DNA of 64,000 nt from DAOULY01 sp034414595 (GCA_034414595.1 DAOULY010000017.1:101216-165215), one strand, 5' to 3'; counted from the first letter of the stretch, positions 1 to 9,237 are shown. Numbers and translations are program-made. Notes: generated by a model not told the origin, from the sequence alone.

Positions 1-381
1 CTGCTCACTTTGGATGCTGCTGCGGACATCATCTTTGATACGCTTCGCTCCGCCAAAGCAGGTGACACCTATGTGCCTGTTCTTCCTTCGGCTAACATAA
101 TGGATTTGGCTGAGGTTATGATCGGGGATAGGGGGATCAGTATTGAATTCATTGGAATGCGCCCGGGCGAGAAAATTCATGAGATCTTGATCGCTGAAGA
201 CGAGATACCGAGAACGATCAAGAGGGGTGACTACTATGTGATTCGCCCCATTCTGCCGGAAATGCGGGGAGGCGAAATCGGCCAACCTCCCTTGACCGAG
301 GAGCTTTCCTCTGCCGACTGGACGATGACCAAAAGCGAGTTGAAGGCCTTTCTAGAGAAGAATGGGCTGCTGGACTTCTGA
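1..381 (+). CDS. UDP-HexNAc 4,6-dehydratase, C-terminal part (FnlA/CapE-like), cut by window edge
   Basis: The reading frame is open from base 1, so the first codons lie outside the window; about 126 residues remain. The visible part matches the C-terminal region of the CapD/FnlA group of extended SDR enzymes that invert and 4,6-dehydrate UDP-GlcNAc: a segment on packaging into 'VPVLPSANIMDLAEVMI', then 'GMRPGEKIHEILIAEDE', a strongly conserved motif of this family. The Rossmann and catalytic parts are not visible, so substrate is inferred from family and from the WecB-type epimerase that follows one base later. FnlA and a WecB-like enzyme are normally two of three steps to UDP-L-FucNAc; the intervening reductase (FnlB/CapF) is not adjacent here. 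Confidence 0.82.
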   Translation: MLTLDAAADIIFDTLRSAKAGDTYVPVLPSANIMDLAEVMIGDRGISIEFIGMRPGEKIHEILIAEDEIPRTIKRGDYYVIRPILPEMRGGEIGQPPLTEELSSADWTMTKSELKAFLEKNGLLDF

Positions 382-382
382 G

Positions 383-1483
383 ATGAAGATCAAAGTTATG
401 ACCATACTGGGCACCAGACCTGAGATCATCAGGCTCAGCCTGATGATCGAGAAGTTAGACCGGTATTGCGACCATATCTTAGTCCACACCGGCCAGAACT
501 TCGACGAGAACCTGAGCTCGATCTTCTTTAGCGATTTGGGCTTGAGAGAGCCTAATTATTATTTGGGGATAAGGGGCGATGCCTTTGGCGAGCAGATAGG
601 CAAGATAATCATCGAGTCGGAAAAGGTTATCTTGAAGGAAAGCCCTGATCGTCTCCTAGTCTTGGGCGATACCAACAGCGGTCTGGCCAGCATTGTCGCT
701 AGGAGAATGGGGATACCTGTCTTCCATCTGGAGGCGGGGAATCGCTGCTTCGACTTTCGAGTCCCGGAAGAGGTCAACAGAAGGATCATCGATCACTGCA
801 GCACCATATTCTTTCCCTATAACTACAGAAGCAAGGAGAACCTGCTCAACGAGGGGATTGCCAATGAGGTCATTTACGTTGTGGGCAATCCCATATATGA
901 GGTGATTGAGCATTATTCCCAGCAGGTCGAGAGCAGCGGCATACTGAATAGACTGGGAGTGCTGCCGCAGAAGTATTTCTTGGCCACCATGCACCGTGCC
1001 GAGAATGTCGACCATGAGGAGAGACTCAATGGTATTATCTCTGGCTTGGAAAGGATTAGCGTAGAATATGGCTTGCCTGTTATCTGCAGTCTGCACCCAA
1101 GAACCAAAAGCAAAATAGAGCAGTTCCAGTTAGCCGCAAACAATGATAACCTCCGCTTCTCAATCCCTTTCGGCTTTTTTGATTTCATCGCCCTGGAGAA
1201 GAATGCATTATGTGTAATCACCGATAGCGGAACGGTGCAAGAGGAATGCAGTATCCTGCGGGTGCCCAACATCACTATCAGGGATGTAACCGAGAGGCCG
1301 GAGACGATCGAATGTGGCAGTAATATGCTCACCGGTACCTCGCCGGAATTGATGCTGAAAGCTATGGAGGTGGTGCTCAACGAGAGGCGGGAGTGGGAGC
1401 CTCCTCTGGGTTACCTCGATAGGAATGTTTCCTCTAAGGTGGTCAAGATCGTTCTTGGCTATCTCAGGGATGAAGTGAAATGA
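383..1483 (+). CDS. UDP-N-acetylglucosamine 2-epimerase, WecB/FnlC family
   Basis: A 366-residue protein of normal length for the non-hydrolysing UDP-HexNAc 2-epimerases (GT-B fold). It opens with 'VMTILGTRPEIIRLS', the family's N-terminal signature, and carries 'DTNSGLASIVARRMGIPVFHLEAGNR' around residues 95-125 (in two pieces: the D-T-N-S loop and the H-x-E-A-G motif), the 'ATMHRAENVD' loop and the 'TDSGTVQEECSIL' C-terminal motif that binds the UDP moiety. The ATG at 383 is chosen over an in-frame ATG at 362 because it follows the previous stop directly and gives the canonical N-terminus. Placed right after an FnlA-like gene, it may act as the FnlC/CapG step to UDP-L-FucNAc rather than making ManNAc; sequence alone does not settle this. 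Confidence 0.88.
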   Translation: MKIKVMTILGTRPEIIRLSLMIEKLDRYCDHILVHTGQNFDENLSSIFFSDLGLREPNYYLGIRGDAFGEQIGKIIIESEKVILKESPDRLLVLGDTNSGLASIVARRMGIPVFHLEAGNRCFDFRVPEEVNRRIIDHCSTIFFPYNYRSKENLLNEGIANEVIYVVGNPIYEVIEHYSQQVESSGILNRLGVLPQKYFLATMHRAENVDHEERLNGIISGLERISVEYGLPVICSLHPRTKSKIEQFQLAANNDNLRFSIPFGFFDFIALEKNALCVITDSGTVQEECSILRVPNITIRDVTERPETIECGSNMLTGTSPELMLKAMEVVLNERREWEPPLGYLDRNVSSKVVKIVLGYLRDEVK

Positions 1484-2658
1484 GAATCCTGCAGGTAGTC
1501 AGCTTCTTCTCACCGACTCGTGGTGGTGGGGTTATCGCTGTAGTGTATCAGTTGGCAAAAGCCTTGAGACAACGGGGGCATGATGTCACGATATACACCA
1601 GCGATTTCGAGCTCGACCGTGAATATATTGATTCGCTCGATGGGGTGAAAGTTCACCCTTTTCATCATTACCTGAGCCTCAATGGCAGACCACTGCTAAC
1701 GCCTGGGGTGCTTAATGGAGCTAGGAGAGAGCTTAAGACCTTCGATATCATCCACATGCACGAAAGTAGAACCTTTGCCAACATAGCGCTACACCACTAT
1801 GCCCGAAAACATGGCGTCCCTTATATCATCGATGCTCATGGCTCGGCCAGAAAATCAAAGAGCAAATTTAAGTGGCTGATCGATGTCTTCTTCGGCCGCC
1901 GCATATTACGAGATGCTACCAGAGTTATCGCTGAGACTGAGGTAGGGGCTGCAGAATATCGAGATGCAGGGGTAAGCGAGGATCGAATCGTCACCCTCTA
2001 CCCTCCTTTTCCCATTGAGGATTATGCCTCCCTCCCGCCACCAGGACAGTTCAGGGCAAGATTCAACATCAAGGAGAAGCACATCATCCTGTTCCTGGGC
2101 AGGATAAACTGGATTAAAGGGCTTGATTTTTTGGTGGAGTCATTCTACGAGCTGAGCCGACAGAGGGATGATGTTGTTCTGGTGATCGTTGGCTCCGATG
2201 ATGGCCACAAATCCGCTTTGGAGGCGATGATCGATGGATTGAATCTCTCTGATAAGGTTTTGTTCGCTGGATATCTCGCGGGAGAGGAGAAGCAGTCGGC
2301 ACTGGTGGATGCTGCTGTGATGGTCCAGCCCTCGGTATATGAACAAGGGTTGCCCTGGGCTTCCATTGAAGCAATATTGTGTGGTACTCCTACCATAGTG
2401 AGTAAGGGTACTGGGGCTGAGGAGGACGCGATGCGAATGGGTACTGGATACCTGGTGGAGTATGGGAATACGGCCGAGTTCAGGGACACGATGCAGCACA
2501 TACTCGATAATCCTGCTGAGGCTGCCGGAGTTACACAAAAGGCTGAGGACTATATAGTGGAAAACCTATCGATGCAGAAAAAGGTGCAGGAATACGAGGA
2601 AATTTATGCTTCTTGTCTCAAGCAAACGGAGCAAGCCAAATCAAATTCTGGAGCTTAG
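1480..2658 (+). CDS. Glycosyltransferase family 4
   Basis: A 392-residue GT-B glycosyltransferase. The N-terminal half starts 'MRILQVVSFFSPTRGGGV', the usual acceptor-domain start with a glycine-rich loop, and has the 'IIHMHESRTFANIALHHYA' type helix. The C-terminal half has 'ILFLGRINWIKGLDFLVESF', then 'VQPSVYEQGLPWASIEAILC', the EX7E-type nucleotide-sugar site of GT4 enzymes (here E-Q-G-L-P-x6-E). It overlaps the upstream epimerase by 4 bases (ATGA), so the two are translationally coupled. It most likely adds the sugar made by its two upstream neighbours to the lipid-linked repeat unit on the cytoplasmic face; the donor and acceptor are not visible in the sequence. Confidence 0.88.
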   Translation: MRILQVVSFFSPTRGGGVIAVVYQLAKALRQRGHDVTIYTSDFELDREYIDSLDGVKVHPFHHYLSLNGRPLLTPGVLNGARRELKTFDIIHMHESRTFANIALHHYARKHGVPYIIDAHGSARKSKSKFKWLIDVFFGRRILRDATRVIAETEVGAAEYRDAGVSEDRIVTLYPPFPIEDYASLPPPGQFRARFNIKEKHIILFLGRINWIKGLDFLVESFYELSRQRDDVVLVIVGSDDGHKSALEAMIDGLNLSDKVLFAGYLAGEEKQSALVDAAVMVQPSVYEQGLPWASIEAILCGTPTIVSKGTGAEEDAMRMGTGYLVEYGNTAEFRDTMQHILDNPAEAAGVTQKAEDYIVENLSMQKKVQEYEEIYASCLKQTEQAKSNSGA

Positions 2659-2661
2659 AAA

Positions 2662-3627
2662 ATGAAGCTACTGATAACCGGTGGTGCAGGCTTTATCGGA
2701 AGTCATCTCTGTGACAAATATGTCAAAGAAGGCCATACCGTGATCTGTTTGGATAGTTTTATGAGTGGAAACCTGATGAATATCAGGCACCTGTTGGACT
2801 ATCGCAATTTCAAGCTGTTGAGAGGCGACGTTAGAGATTTTGATCTATTGGAAAAGATCGTGAGGGACATCGATGTGGTGTTTCATCTGGCAGCGCAGAT
2901 TCATGTCGATCGCTCCTACGTCGAGCCTCGACTCACCTACGACATAAATGTGATGGGAACGCAAAACGTGCTGGAGGTGGCCAGGCTACATGATGCTACC
3001 AGGGTAATTCATGCTTCCACCAGCGAGGTATATGGCTCAGCGCAATATGTTCCCATAGATGAAAAACACCCTTTGAATGCTCCCCATCCTTATGGGGCCA
3101 GCAAAGTAGCTGCTGACAGGATGTGCTACGCTTACATCCAGACGTACGGCATGGACATCTCCATATTAAGGCTGTTCAACGTTTTTGGTCCACGGCAGAG
3201 GGACATCGGGTATGGTGGGGTGATATCTATATTCACAAGGAGGGTTTTGAATAATATGCCCCCAATCATATACGGGGATGGTCAGCAGACAAGGGACTAT
3301 ACCTATATAGAGGATGCGGTTCGAGCTTATGACTTGGTTTTGAATCACAATGAACCAGTGAGAGAACCGGTTAATTTCGGAAGCGGTAGGGAGGTATCTA
3401 TATCGGATCTGGCTAATAAGCTCATCGACCTATGTGGCAAGAAAGGTGCTATGGAGCCGGTCCATGTTGAGCCCAGAATCGGGGAGGTGAAAAGGTTGAT
3501 TGCTGACGCAACCAAAGCCAAGGACATTCTGGGTTGGGAACCCGAGTGCAACTTGGAAGAATCGTTAGGGCAATTCGTGCAATGGTATAAGAGCTATGGC
3601 TTGGAGGAGCGGATCAAACTTGAGTGA
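2662..3627 (+). CDS. NAD-dependent sugar epimerase/dehydratase (extended SDR)
   Basis: A 321-residue nucleotide-sugar SDR. Residues 4-14 give the NAD loop 'TGGAGFIGSHL'; the acidic residue after beta-2 is in 'VICLDSFMSGN'; the catalytic Ser/Thr is in 'HASTSEVYGS' and the Tyr-Lys pair is in 'PYGASKVAADRM'. The C-terminal half has 'RLFNVFGPRQR' and 'GDGQQTRDYTYIEDA', shared by UDP-glucose 4-epimerase, UDP-glucuronate decarboxylase and dTDP-glucose 4,6-dehydratase groups. The exact reaction cannot be read from this. It lies 3 bases after the GT4 gene and its last codons overlap the start of the transketolase gene. Confidence 0.85.
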   Translation: MKLLITGGAGFIGSHLCDKYVKEGHTVICLDSFMSGNLMNIRHLLDYRNFKLLRGDVRDFDLLEKIVRDIDVVFHLAAQIHVDRSYVEPRLTYDINVMGTQNVLEVARLHDATRVIHASTSEVYGSAQYVPIDEKHPLNAPHPYGASKVAADRMCYAYIQTYGMDISILRLFNVFGPRQRDIGYGGVISIFTRRVLNNMPPIIYGDGQQTRDYTYIEDAVRAYDLVLNHNEPVREPVNFGSGREVSISDLANKLIDLCGKKGAMEPVHVEPRIGEVKRLIADATKAKDILGWEPECNLEESLGQFVQWYKSYGLEERIKLE

Positions 3628-4447
3628 TAGCACAAAAGGAGTGGATGCTAAAGCTTTAGCCAGTCGAATACGGGCCCATGCCCTGAAGATGGTCCACCGC
3701 GCCCGCAGTTCCCATATCGGCGGCTCGCTCTCAATGGCCGACCTGCTGGCGGTATTGTATGCAAGTGTTCTACGAGTCGATCCTGCCCGTCCAAATTGGC
3801 CTGACCGAGACCGCTTCATCATAAGCAAAGGACATGCTGCTGCTGGTACCTATGCCGCCCTCGCCGAACGGGGGTTCTTCCCAGTAGAGTGGCTGGATAG
3901 CTTCTATCAGGATGGCTCACATTTGGCAGGGCATGTTACCCGCGATGTGCCCGGTGTTGAGGTATCCACGGGCTCGCTGGGGCACGGGCTGTCCGTTGGC
4001 TGCGGGATGGCGCTGGCGGGCAAGCATGACAGTCGTGGCTATCGTGTCTTTGTGCTCCTCAGCGACGGTGAGTGCGATGAGGGCTCGACCTGGGAGGCGG
4101 TATTGTTCGCACCGCACCATGGGCTGGACAACCTGATTGCTATCGTGGATTACAACAAGATTCAGAGCTTTGGCACAACCAAGGAGGTCCTCGATTTGGA
4201 GCCACTGGCGGGAAAATGGCAGGCTTTTGGTTGGGTGGCGAAGGAGATAGATGGGCATGACTTTACTCAGATCGAGAATGTATTGCACAGTGTTCCCTTT
4301 GAACAAGGGCGACCAAGCTGCATAGTAGCCCATACGGTTAAAGGCAAAGGAGTGAGCTTCATGGAAAATCAGCTTGCTTACCACTACAATCCGCCCAATG
4401 ATGAGCAACTGCGCCAAGCACTGGCTGAACTGGGGGTATTGGAGTGA
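3620..4447 (+). CDS. Split transketolase, N-terminal (TPP-binding) subunit, copy 1
   Basis: A transketolase alpha-type subunit of about 275 residues, holding the thiamine diphosphate-binding half. Visible are 'SSHIGGSLSMADLLAVLY' near the start, 'RDRFIISKGHAAAG', 'STGSLGHGLSVGCGMAL' and the TPP/Mg motif 'LLSDGECDEGSTWEAV' followed by the Asn in 'IAIVDYNKIQSFG'. An ATG at 3596 is in frame, but the TTG at 3620 is preceded by GGAGGAG (3603-3609) at good spacing, so TTG is preferred; it overlaps the previous gene by 8 bases. The partner subunit follows with a 4-base overlap. Split transketolases transfer two-carbon ketol units; in this locus a likely job is supplying sedoheptulose-7-phosphate or building an unusual sugar. 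Confidence 0.88.
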   Translation: MSDSTKGVDAKALASRIRAHALKMVHRARSSHIGGSLSMADLLAVLYASVLRVDPARPNWPDRDRFIISKGHAAAGTYAALAERGFFPVEWLDSFYQDGSHLAGHVTRDVPGVEVSTGSLGHGLSVGCGMALAGKHDSRGYRVFVLLSDGECDEGSTWEAVLFAPHHGLDNLIAIVDYNKIQSFGTTKEVLDLEPLAGKWQAFGWVAKEIDGHDFTQIENVLHSVPFEQGRPSCIVAHTVKGKGVSFMENQLAYHYNPPNDEQLRQALAELGVLE

Positions 4448-5376
4448 GAACCGCCTTCGTTCGCAGTCTGATAGATTCGGCGAGAACCAATGAGCGCATC
4501 TTCCTGCTGGTGGGGGACGTGGGCTATTCCTTGGTCGAGCCTTTTGCCCAGGAGTTCCCTGACCGCTTCATCAATATAGGCATCGCTGAGCAGAACATGA
4601 TCGGCATTGCAGCAGGCCTGGCACTGTGCGGCAAGACCGTGTTTGCTTATTCCCTGGCTAACTTCCCCACGCTGCGCTGCGTGGAACAGATACGCAATGA
4701 CGTTTGCTATCACAATGCCGACGTCAAGGTCGTGGCTTCAGGAGGTGGGCTCTCTTATGGGGCGCTGGGGGCGACGCACCACGTTACTGAGGACGTAGGC
4801 ATCATGCGGGCACTGCCCAACATGACCATCATTGCCCCGGGCGATCCCGTGGAGGCAGCACTGGCCACACAGGCCCTCGCTGAGTGGCCTGGTCCAGGCT
4901 ATTTGCGCTTGGTCAAGACTGGCGATCCTCTTATCCATCAAGAAGTTCCCCAGTTTCAAATTGGCAAGGCGATCACGATGCGGGATGGTGGCGATGTGAC
5001 CCTGATCGCCAGCGGCGGAATATTGCTGAATGCTGTAGAGGCAGCAGAGCAACTGGCTCAGCAGGGCATTCAATCTCGTGTGCTCAGCATGCATACTCTC
5101 AAACCATTGGATACCGATGCCGTGTTGAAGGCAGCGAGGGAAACCAGGGCTGTTGTTACCATTGAGGAGCATAACATCATTGGCGGATTGGGGAGTGCGG
5201 TCAGTGAGTTTCTTGCTGAGTGGGACGGGCCACAGATCCGTTTTAGACGAATGGGGCTCAATGACACATTCTGTTCCCAGGTCGGCAGCCAGGCATGCTT
5301 GCAAAAAGCCTACTCCTTATCAGTTGAGAGCATTGTCCAGGTTGTGTCATCGCTGGTAGGAGTGCGGCAGAGGTGA
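4444..5376 (+). CDS. Split transketolase, C-terminal (pyrimidine-binding) subunit, copy 1
   Basis: A 310-residue transketolase beta-type subunit beginning at GTG inside a GTGA overlap with the alpha gene. The pyrimidine-binding domain has 'FINIGIAEQNMIGIAAGLAL', whose Glu activates the TPP aminopyrimidine ring, then 'GALGATHHVTEDVGIMRALP'. The C-terminal transketolase domain has 'VTLIASGGILLNAVEAAEQL' and 'VVTIEEHNIIGGLGSAVSEF'. The two subunits together make one complete enzyme of typical length for split transketolases. The DegT aminotransferase follows 28 bases later, so this pair may act with it on an amino or deoxy sugar; that is inference from position only. Confidence 0.88.
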   Translation: MRTAFVRSLIDSARTNERIFLLVGDVGYSLVEPFAQEFPDRFINIGIAEQNMIGIAAGLALCGKTVFAYSLANFPTLRCVEQIRNDVCYHNADVKVVASGGGLSYGALGATHHVTEDVGIMRALPNMTIIAPGDPVEAALATQALAEWPGPGYLRLVKTGDPLIHQEVPQFQIGKAITMRDGGDVTLIASGGILLNAVEAAEQLAQQGIQSRVLSMHTLKPLDTDAVLKAARETRAVVTIEEHNIIGGLGSAVSEFLAEWDGPQIRFRRMGLNDTFCSQVGSQACLQKAYSLSVESIVQVVSSLVGVRQR

Positions 5377-5404
5377 CGGTTCGCCATGTCAAGGGGAGAA
5401 GGCA

Positions 5405-6517
5405 ATGACTTATAAGGTTCCATTCGTTGACTTTCCCACCCAGTATCGCCGGTTGGAGGGCGAGATTCTGGTGGCTGTCAAAGAGGTACTGGGCAAAGGG
5501 GATTACATACTTCGTGACCAGGTGCAACAATTCGAGAGCGGCGTTGCTTCTTTCCTGGGTGTGGACTACGCTGTCGGGGTCAACAGTGGCACCGACGCTC
5601 TGTATCTCTCATTGCGCGTCGCTGGAGTGGGCCCGGGGGACGAGGTGATCACAGTAGCCCATACTTATGTGGCCTCGATAGCGGTGATAGTCCACTGCGG
5701 GGCGACCCCGGTTCTGATCGATGTGGGAGAGGACTTCAACATGGATGTGGACCAGCTGGAGCAGGCCATCTCTCCCAGGAGCAAAGCCATTTTGCCTGTG
5801 CACTTGAATGGCCGTCTCTGCAATATGGAAAGAGTGATGGGTATCGCATCGAGGTACAATCTGATGGTGATTGAGGATGCTGCCCAGGCTCTGGGGGCTA
5901 CCTTCGATGGCAAGAAAGCTGGCTCGTTTGGTCTGGCTGGATGTTTCAGTTTTTACCCAGCGAAGCTCCTGGGTGCTGCCGGGGATGCCGGGCTGGTCGC
6001 TACCAATGATAAAGAACTGGATAAGAATGTACGCCTATTCCGCGACCATGGTCGAAGGACAAAGGACGAGTTTGACTGTTTTGGTTTCAACAGCCGTCTG
6101 GATAATCTTCAGGCGGCTATCCTCAATGTCAAGTTCCGCTATCTGCCCCAGTGGATTGAGAGGCGACGGGAATTGGCCGGCATGTATCATCACGGCCTAT
6201 CGGACCTGCCCTATCTCAAGCTGCCACCGCTGCCACAGTCACAGGGGCGTTACTTTGATGTCTGCCAGAACTACGTGATACGAGCCCAGCAGCGGGATGG
6301 ATTGGTGGAATACCTGAGAGAATGTGGTGTTGAGATCTTAGTCTCAAACCCGATACCGGTGCATCATCAGAAAGCTCTGGGCTTGAGCCACTTTCACCTG
6401 CCATTAACTGAGCAGTTGGCGGAAGAAGTTGTTTCCCTGCCGATGAATGCTGAGCTGAGCAATGAGCAGGTGCAGTTCGTGATAGACTCGGTGCGTAAGT
6501 TCTACAAGGGGTCTTGA
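5405..6517 (+). CDS. DegT/DnrJ/EryC1/StrS-family sugar aminotransferase
   Basis: A 370-residue PLP enzyme of the sugar aminotransferase group (fold type I). Asp158 in 'VIEDAAQALGA' binds the pyridine nitrogen and Lys187 in 'FSFYPAKLLGAAGDAG' is the expected Schiff-base lysine. 'GVNSGTDALYLSL' (about 58-70) and 'HTYVASIAVIVHCGATPVLIDV' (in parts) are the substrate and phosphate regions. These enzymes convert a keto-nucleotide sugar into an amino sugar, so it probably uses the product of one of the dehydratases in the locus. ATG at 5405 follows GGGGAGAAGGC and gives a standard N-terminus. Confidence 0.92.
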   Translation: MTYKVPFVDFPTQYRRLEGEILVAVKEVLGKGDYILRDQVQQFESGVASFLGVDYAVGVNSGTDALYLSLRVAGVGPGDEVITVAHTYVASIAVIVHCGATPVLIDVGEDFNMDVDQLEQAISPRSKAILPVHLNGRLCNMERVMGIASRYNLMVIEDAAQALGATFDGKKAGSFGLAGCFSFYPAKLLGAAGDAGLVATNDKELDKNVRLFRDHGRRTKDEFDCFGFNSRLDNLQAAILNVKFRYLPQWIERRRELAGMYHHGLSDLPYLKLPPLPQSQGRYFDVCQNYVIRAQQRDGLVEYLRECGVEILVSNPIPVHHQKALGLSHFHLPLTEQLAEEVVSLPMNAELSNEQVQFVIDSVRKFYKGS

Positions 6518-6558
6518 ATTCACATAATGCTGAGAAGAGGCGATGATAACCTACTAGC

Positions 6559-7371
6559 ATGAGGAGACGATTCAAGCACCTTTTACAGCGATGGCCGGCA
6601 CTCTATCATTTGGTGGTGCATGCGGTTTATGTGTTGAAGTTCCGCTACTGGATGGAGCTCCTATTCGGCACGAGAGTGAGAGAGAAAGGATGGGCTACCC
6701 GACATCTCCACAAGGGCAATGACTGGAACAGTAGGCGACATTCTGGCGAGAATGACGAGTGGGTTCTGGGCTATTGGGATTCACGAGAGCATAGCCATCG
6801 CTCTTTTTTGCTGGAACGGATATCTGCCTTCTCACCAATCTCCGGCATCCTGGAAATTGGCTGTAACTGCGGGCCAAACTTATATTTAATCGCTAAGAAG
6901 TTTCCCGAGACAGAGGCTAGAGGGATCGATATCAACCCCAGGGCTGTTGAAAAGGGTAACGAAATTTTCGCTTCAGAAGGTATGTCAAACGTCACATTAG
7001 CACTGGGCAGGGCGGATGAGCTTGGACAGTTCGGTGATAGGAGCTTCGATATCGTATTGACCGACGCCGTTTTGATGTACATTGGCCCAGATAAAATCAA
7101 GGAAGTCGTTCAGGGTATGATTCGTGTTGCCCGTAGGGCATTGATCTTGGTGGAGTGGCACTGCTTTGAGCCTCGAGGGAAAGATCCTGCTGGTCTGGGA
7201 GTTCGAAGCTGGGGCTCCTGGAAAAGGGACTATGTGGCTCTGTTGAAACAATTCATCCCCGAAGCGCAGATACGTGTCACAAAGATCACGGAGGATATCT
7301 GGCCCGATGAGAGGTGGAGCGAATTTGGAGCGGTCATCGAAGCTGTACTGGATGAGACGACTGAACCCTAA
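6559..7371 (+). CDS. Class I SAM-dependent methyltransferase
   Basis: A 270-residue protein. Residues 90-115 carry the SAM motif I 'GILEIGCNCGPNLYLIAKKF', then the acidic motif 'ARGIDINPRAVEKG' and motif 'FDIVLTDAVLMYIGPDKI'. The first 80 residues are basic and contain a hydrophobic stretch ('LYHLVVHAVYVLKFRYWMEL') suggesting membrane association or a lipid-linked substrate. Its closest relative within the window is the methyltransferase at 15660. In this setting it probably methylates a sugar or a glycan end; the target atom is not visible. Confidence 0.82.
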   Translation: MRRRFKHLLQRWPALYHLVVHAVYVLKFRYWMELLFGTRVREKGWATRHLHKGNDWNSRRHSGENDEWVLGYWDSREHSHRSFLLERISAFSPISGILEIGCNCGPNLYLIAKKFPETEARGIDINPRAVEKGNEIFASEGMSNVTLALGRADELGQFGDRSFDIVLTDAVLMYIGPDKIKEVVQGMIRVARRALILVEWHCFEPRGKDPAGLGVRSWGSWKRDYVALLKQFIPEAQIRVTKITEDIWPDERWSEFGAVIEAVLDETTEP

Positions 7372-7397
7372 CACTGAAGAAAGGGTACAGAAGGAAG

Positions 7398-8105
7398 ATG
7401 CGTAGCCAGAGTAGCTTGATTGTCACTACAAGTTGGGATGATGGTAGTATTTTTGACCTAAAGATTGCCGAACTCCTAAGTAAATATGGAATCAAAGGGA
7501 CCTTTTATGTACCAAAATCTCTGTTTGCTCACCCCCTTAGCGCGAGCGATATCAGGGAAATAGACGAACATTTCGAGGTTGGGTCTCACACGCTAAATCA
7601 CGTAAATCTAACCAAGGTTTCTACATCGGAGGCTAAGAAGGAAATCGAAGAGGGAAAAGCATACTTGGAGGATTTGCTGGGACATAATGTGTGCATGTTC
7701 GCTTACCCTGACGGGGGATATAATGAAAATATCAAGAAAATGGTGAGAGATTCTGGCTTCGTGGCTGCCAGAACCGCTAAGGCCGGAGATTTCAATCTAC
7801 CCGTTGACCACTACGAATGGCAAATCACCTTGCTTACTTCTGACGGGTCTCCGCTTGGGAGTCTCAAAACCTGCCTAAGGAACCGTCTTTCACCCAAAGC
7901 ACTACTGGAATGGGGGACACGGGCCAAATTGGTATTTGATAGAGCCTTAGCACTCGGTGGTATCTACCACATCTACGGACATTCGCTGGAGCTTGAGATA
8001 AATCTGGAGTGGGATAAATTGGAGGGCGTTTTGGATTATATATCGGGTAGGGAAGGCGTGCAATATATGAGCAATGGAGAGATTTTTCAGCATTCATCTG
8101 GGTAG
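7398..8105 (+). CDS. Polysaccharide deacetylase (NodB homology domain)
   Basis: A 235-residue single-domain carbohydrate esterase-4 type protein. Motif 1 is 'TTSWDDGS' (the catalytic Asp-Asp, with Trp in place of the usual Phe), motif 2 is 'EVGSHTLNHVNLT' with the two metal-binding His in H-x3-H, and motif 3 is 'FAYPDGGYNE'. 'GIYHIYGHSLEL' near the end supplies the late His. There is no signal peptide, so it acts in the cytoplasm, probably de-N-acetylating a lipid-linked or nucleotide sugar rather than a wall polymer. It is 26 bases after the methyltransferase and 23 before the GNAT gene. Confidence 0.88.
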   Translation: MRSQSSLIVTTSWDDGSIFDLKIAELLSKYGIKGTFYVPKSLFAHPLSASDIREIDEHFEVGSHTLNHVNLTKVSTSEAKKEIEEGKAYLEDLLGHNVCMFAYPDGGYNENIKKMVRDSGFVAARTAKAGDFNLPVDHYEWQITLLTSDGSPLGSLKTCLRNRLSPKALLEWGTRAKLVFDRALALGGIYHIYGHSLELEINLEWDKLEGVLDYISGREGVQYMSNGEIFQHSSG

Positions 8106-8128
8106 CGCACTCATGTGGAGATTGGCAT

Positions 8129-9208
8129 ATGGAGCGGGTATGGGCAGCAAGGGAATATAGAGAGGGGGATGAAGAAGGTGTATTTGAATTGGATAAAGCT
8201 GTACATCCATCATCAGCGCAGAATAAACAGCGGTGGATGGGGTGGTGGCAATGGATGTATAAACAAAACCCCGCTGGTGCTGCCCGGATATGGCTTGCAG
8301 AGCATGAAGGCAGAGTAGTTGGGCAATCTGCCGTAATACCGGTAGCGATGAAAGTTGGCTCTGAAATTGTCACTGGTTTTCAAGCAATGCATACAATGAC
8401 TCATCCTGAGTACAGGCGTCAAGGGATATATGAAACCATTGCCAAAAAGACATATGCTGAAGCTGCGAAAAAAGGTATGCACATCGGTTATAGATTCCCG
8501 AACGAAAACTCACATCCGATAGCCATAAACAAGCTAAATTGGTTTGATGTTGCTACCATGCAAATCGTATTCAAGCCCCTTAATTGGGGAAATGCCTTAA
8601 AACTCCGCATCAACAATAGATTTCTATTGGGACTTTGCACAGTGGGCGGTAATATGTTGGATAAAATGTTTTATCGAGCTAAAGAAGTGCCCTTTGTGGA
8701 GGGCTTGACAATTACTCGGGTTTCGTCCTTTGACGAGCGTATTAGTGAGTTTTGTTCCACAGTATCTAACCAGTACCCTATAATGGTGATGCGAAGTGTG
8801 GATTACCTTAACTGGAGGTATATTACTGTTCCGGATGTAGAATATTCTATATACATTGCCGAATTAGCGGGGGAAATTCACGGCTACTTGGTTCTGCGTT
8901 GCATACAAAAGGGGCAGGCGAGAGTGGGCGCCATATGTGATATCTTTGCTCAATCGGAGCAGATAGCTCAATGCTTGATTTCAGAAGCTATTGGGCATTT
9001 TGAGCGGGAAGAAGTAGACCTCGTCTATTGTGAGATGATAAAGAATAAAATATTGCATAATGCTTTTAAAAGAAGCGGGTTTGTATCTGTACCCTTCATA
9101 AGAGGTATGCGACTTTGTGCTTACTCAAGCTCGCCTGATATTCCGAAAGAGTTCCTGCAGGATTCCCAGAACTGGCTAATTCAGATAGGAGACTCAGATT
9201 CTGTCTAA
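8129..9208 (+). CDS. GNAT-family N-acetyltransferase
   Basis: A 359-residue protein with a GNAT fold in its first 150 residues: 'WLAEHEGRVVGQSAVIPVAM' (beta strands before the cofactor site), 'MTHPEYRRQGIYETIAKKTY' (the acetyl-CoA pyrophosphate loop, R-x-x-G-x-Y variant) and 'GMHIGYRFPNENSHPIAINK'. The C-terminal 180 residues are typical of the longer GNAT proteins found in glycan loci and look like a second, degenerate GNAT half. It follows the deacetylase directly, which suggests swapping of one acyl group for another on an amino sugar. The start is preceded only by a weak ribosome site. Confidence 0.75.
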   Translation: MERVWAAREYREGDEEGVFELDKAVHPSSAQNKQRWMGWWQWMYKQNPAGAARIWLAEHEGRVVGQSAVIPVAMKVGSEIVTGFQAMHTMTHPEYRRQGIYETIAKKTYAEAAKKGMHIGYRFPNENSHPIAINKLNWFDVATMQIVFKPLNWGNALKLRINNRFLLGLCTVGGNMLDKMFYRAKEVPFVEGLTITRVSSFDERISEFCSTVSNQYPIMVMRSVDYLNWRYITVPDVEYSIYIAELAGEIHGYLVLRCIQKGQARVGAICDIFAQSEQIAQCLISEAIGHFEREEVDLVYCEMIKNKILHNAFKRSGFVSVPFIRGMRLCAYSSSPDIPKEFLQDSQNWLIQIGDSDSV

Positions 9209-9218
9209 TGTGCCTTGT

Positions 9219-9237
9219 CCTGCTTGATAAAAGCAGG
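9219..9237 (+). terminator. Hairpin after the GNAT gene, possible weak terminator
   Basis: CCTGCTT and AAGCAGG form a 7-bp stem around a GATAA loop, ten bases after the GNAT stop codon. No run of T follows, so intrinsic termination would be weak; it may only protect or pause the transcript. Confidence 0.3.
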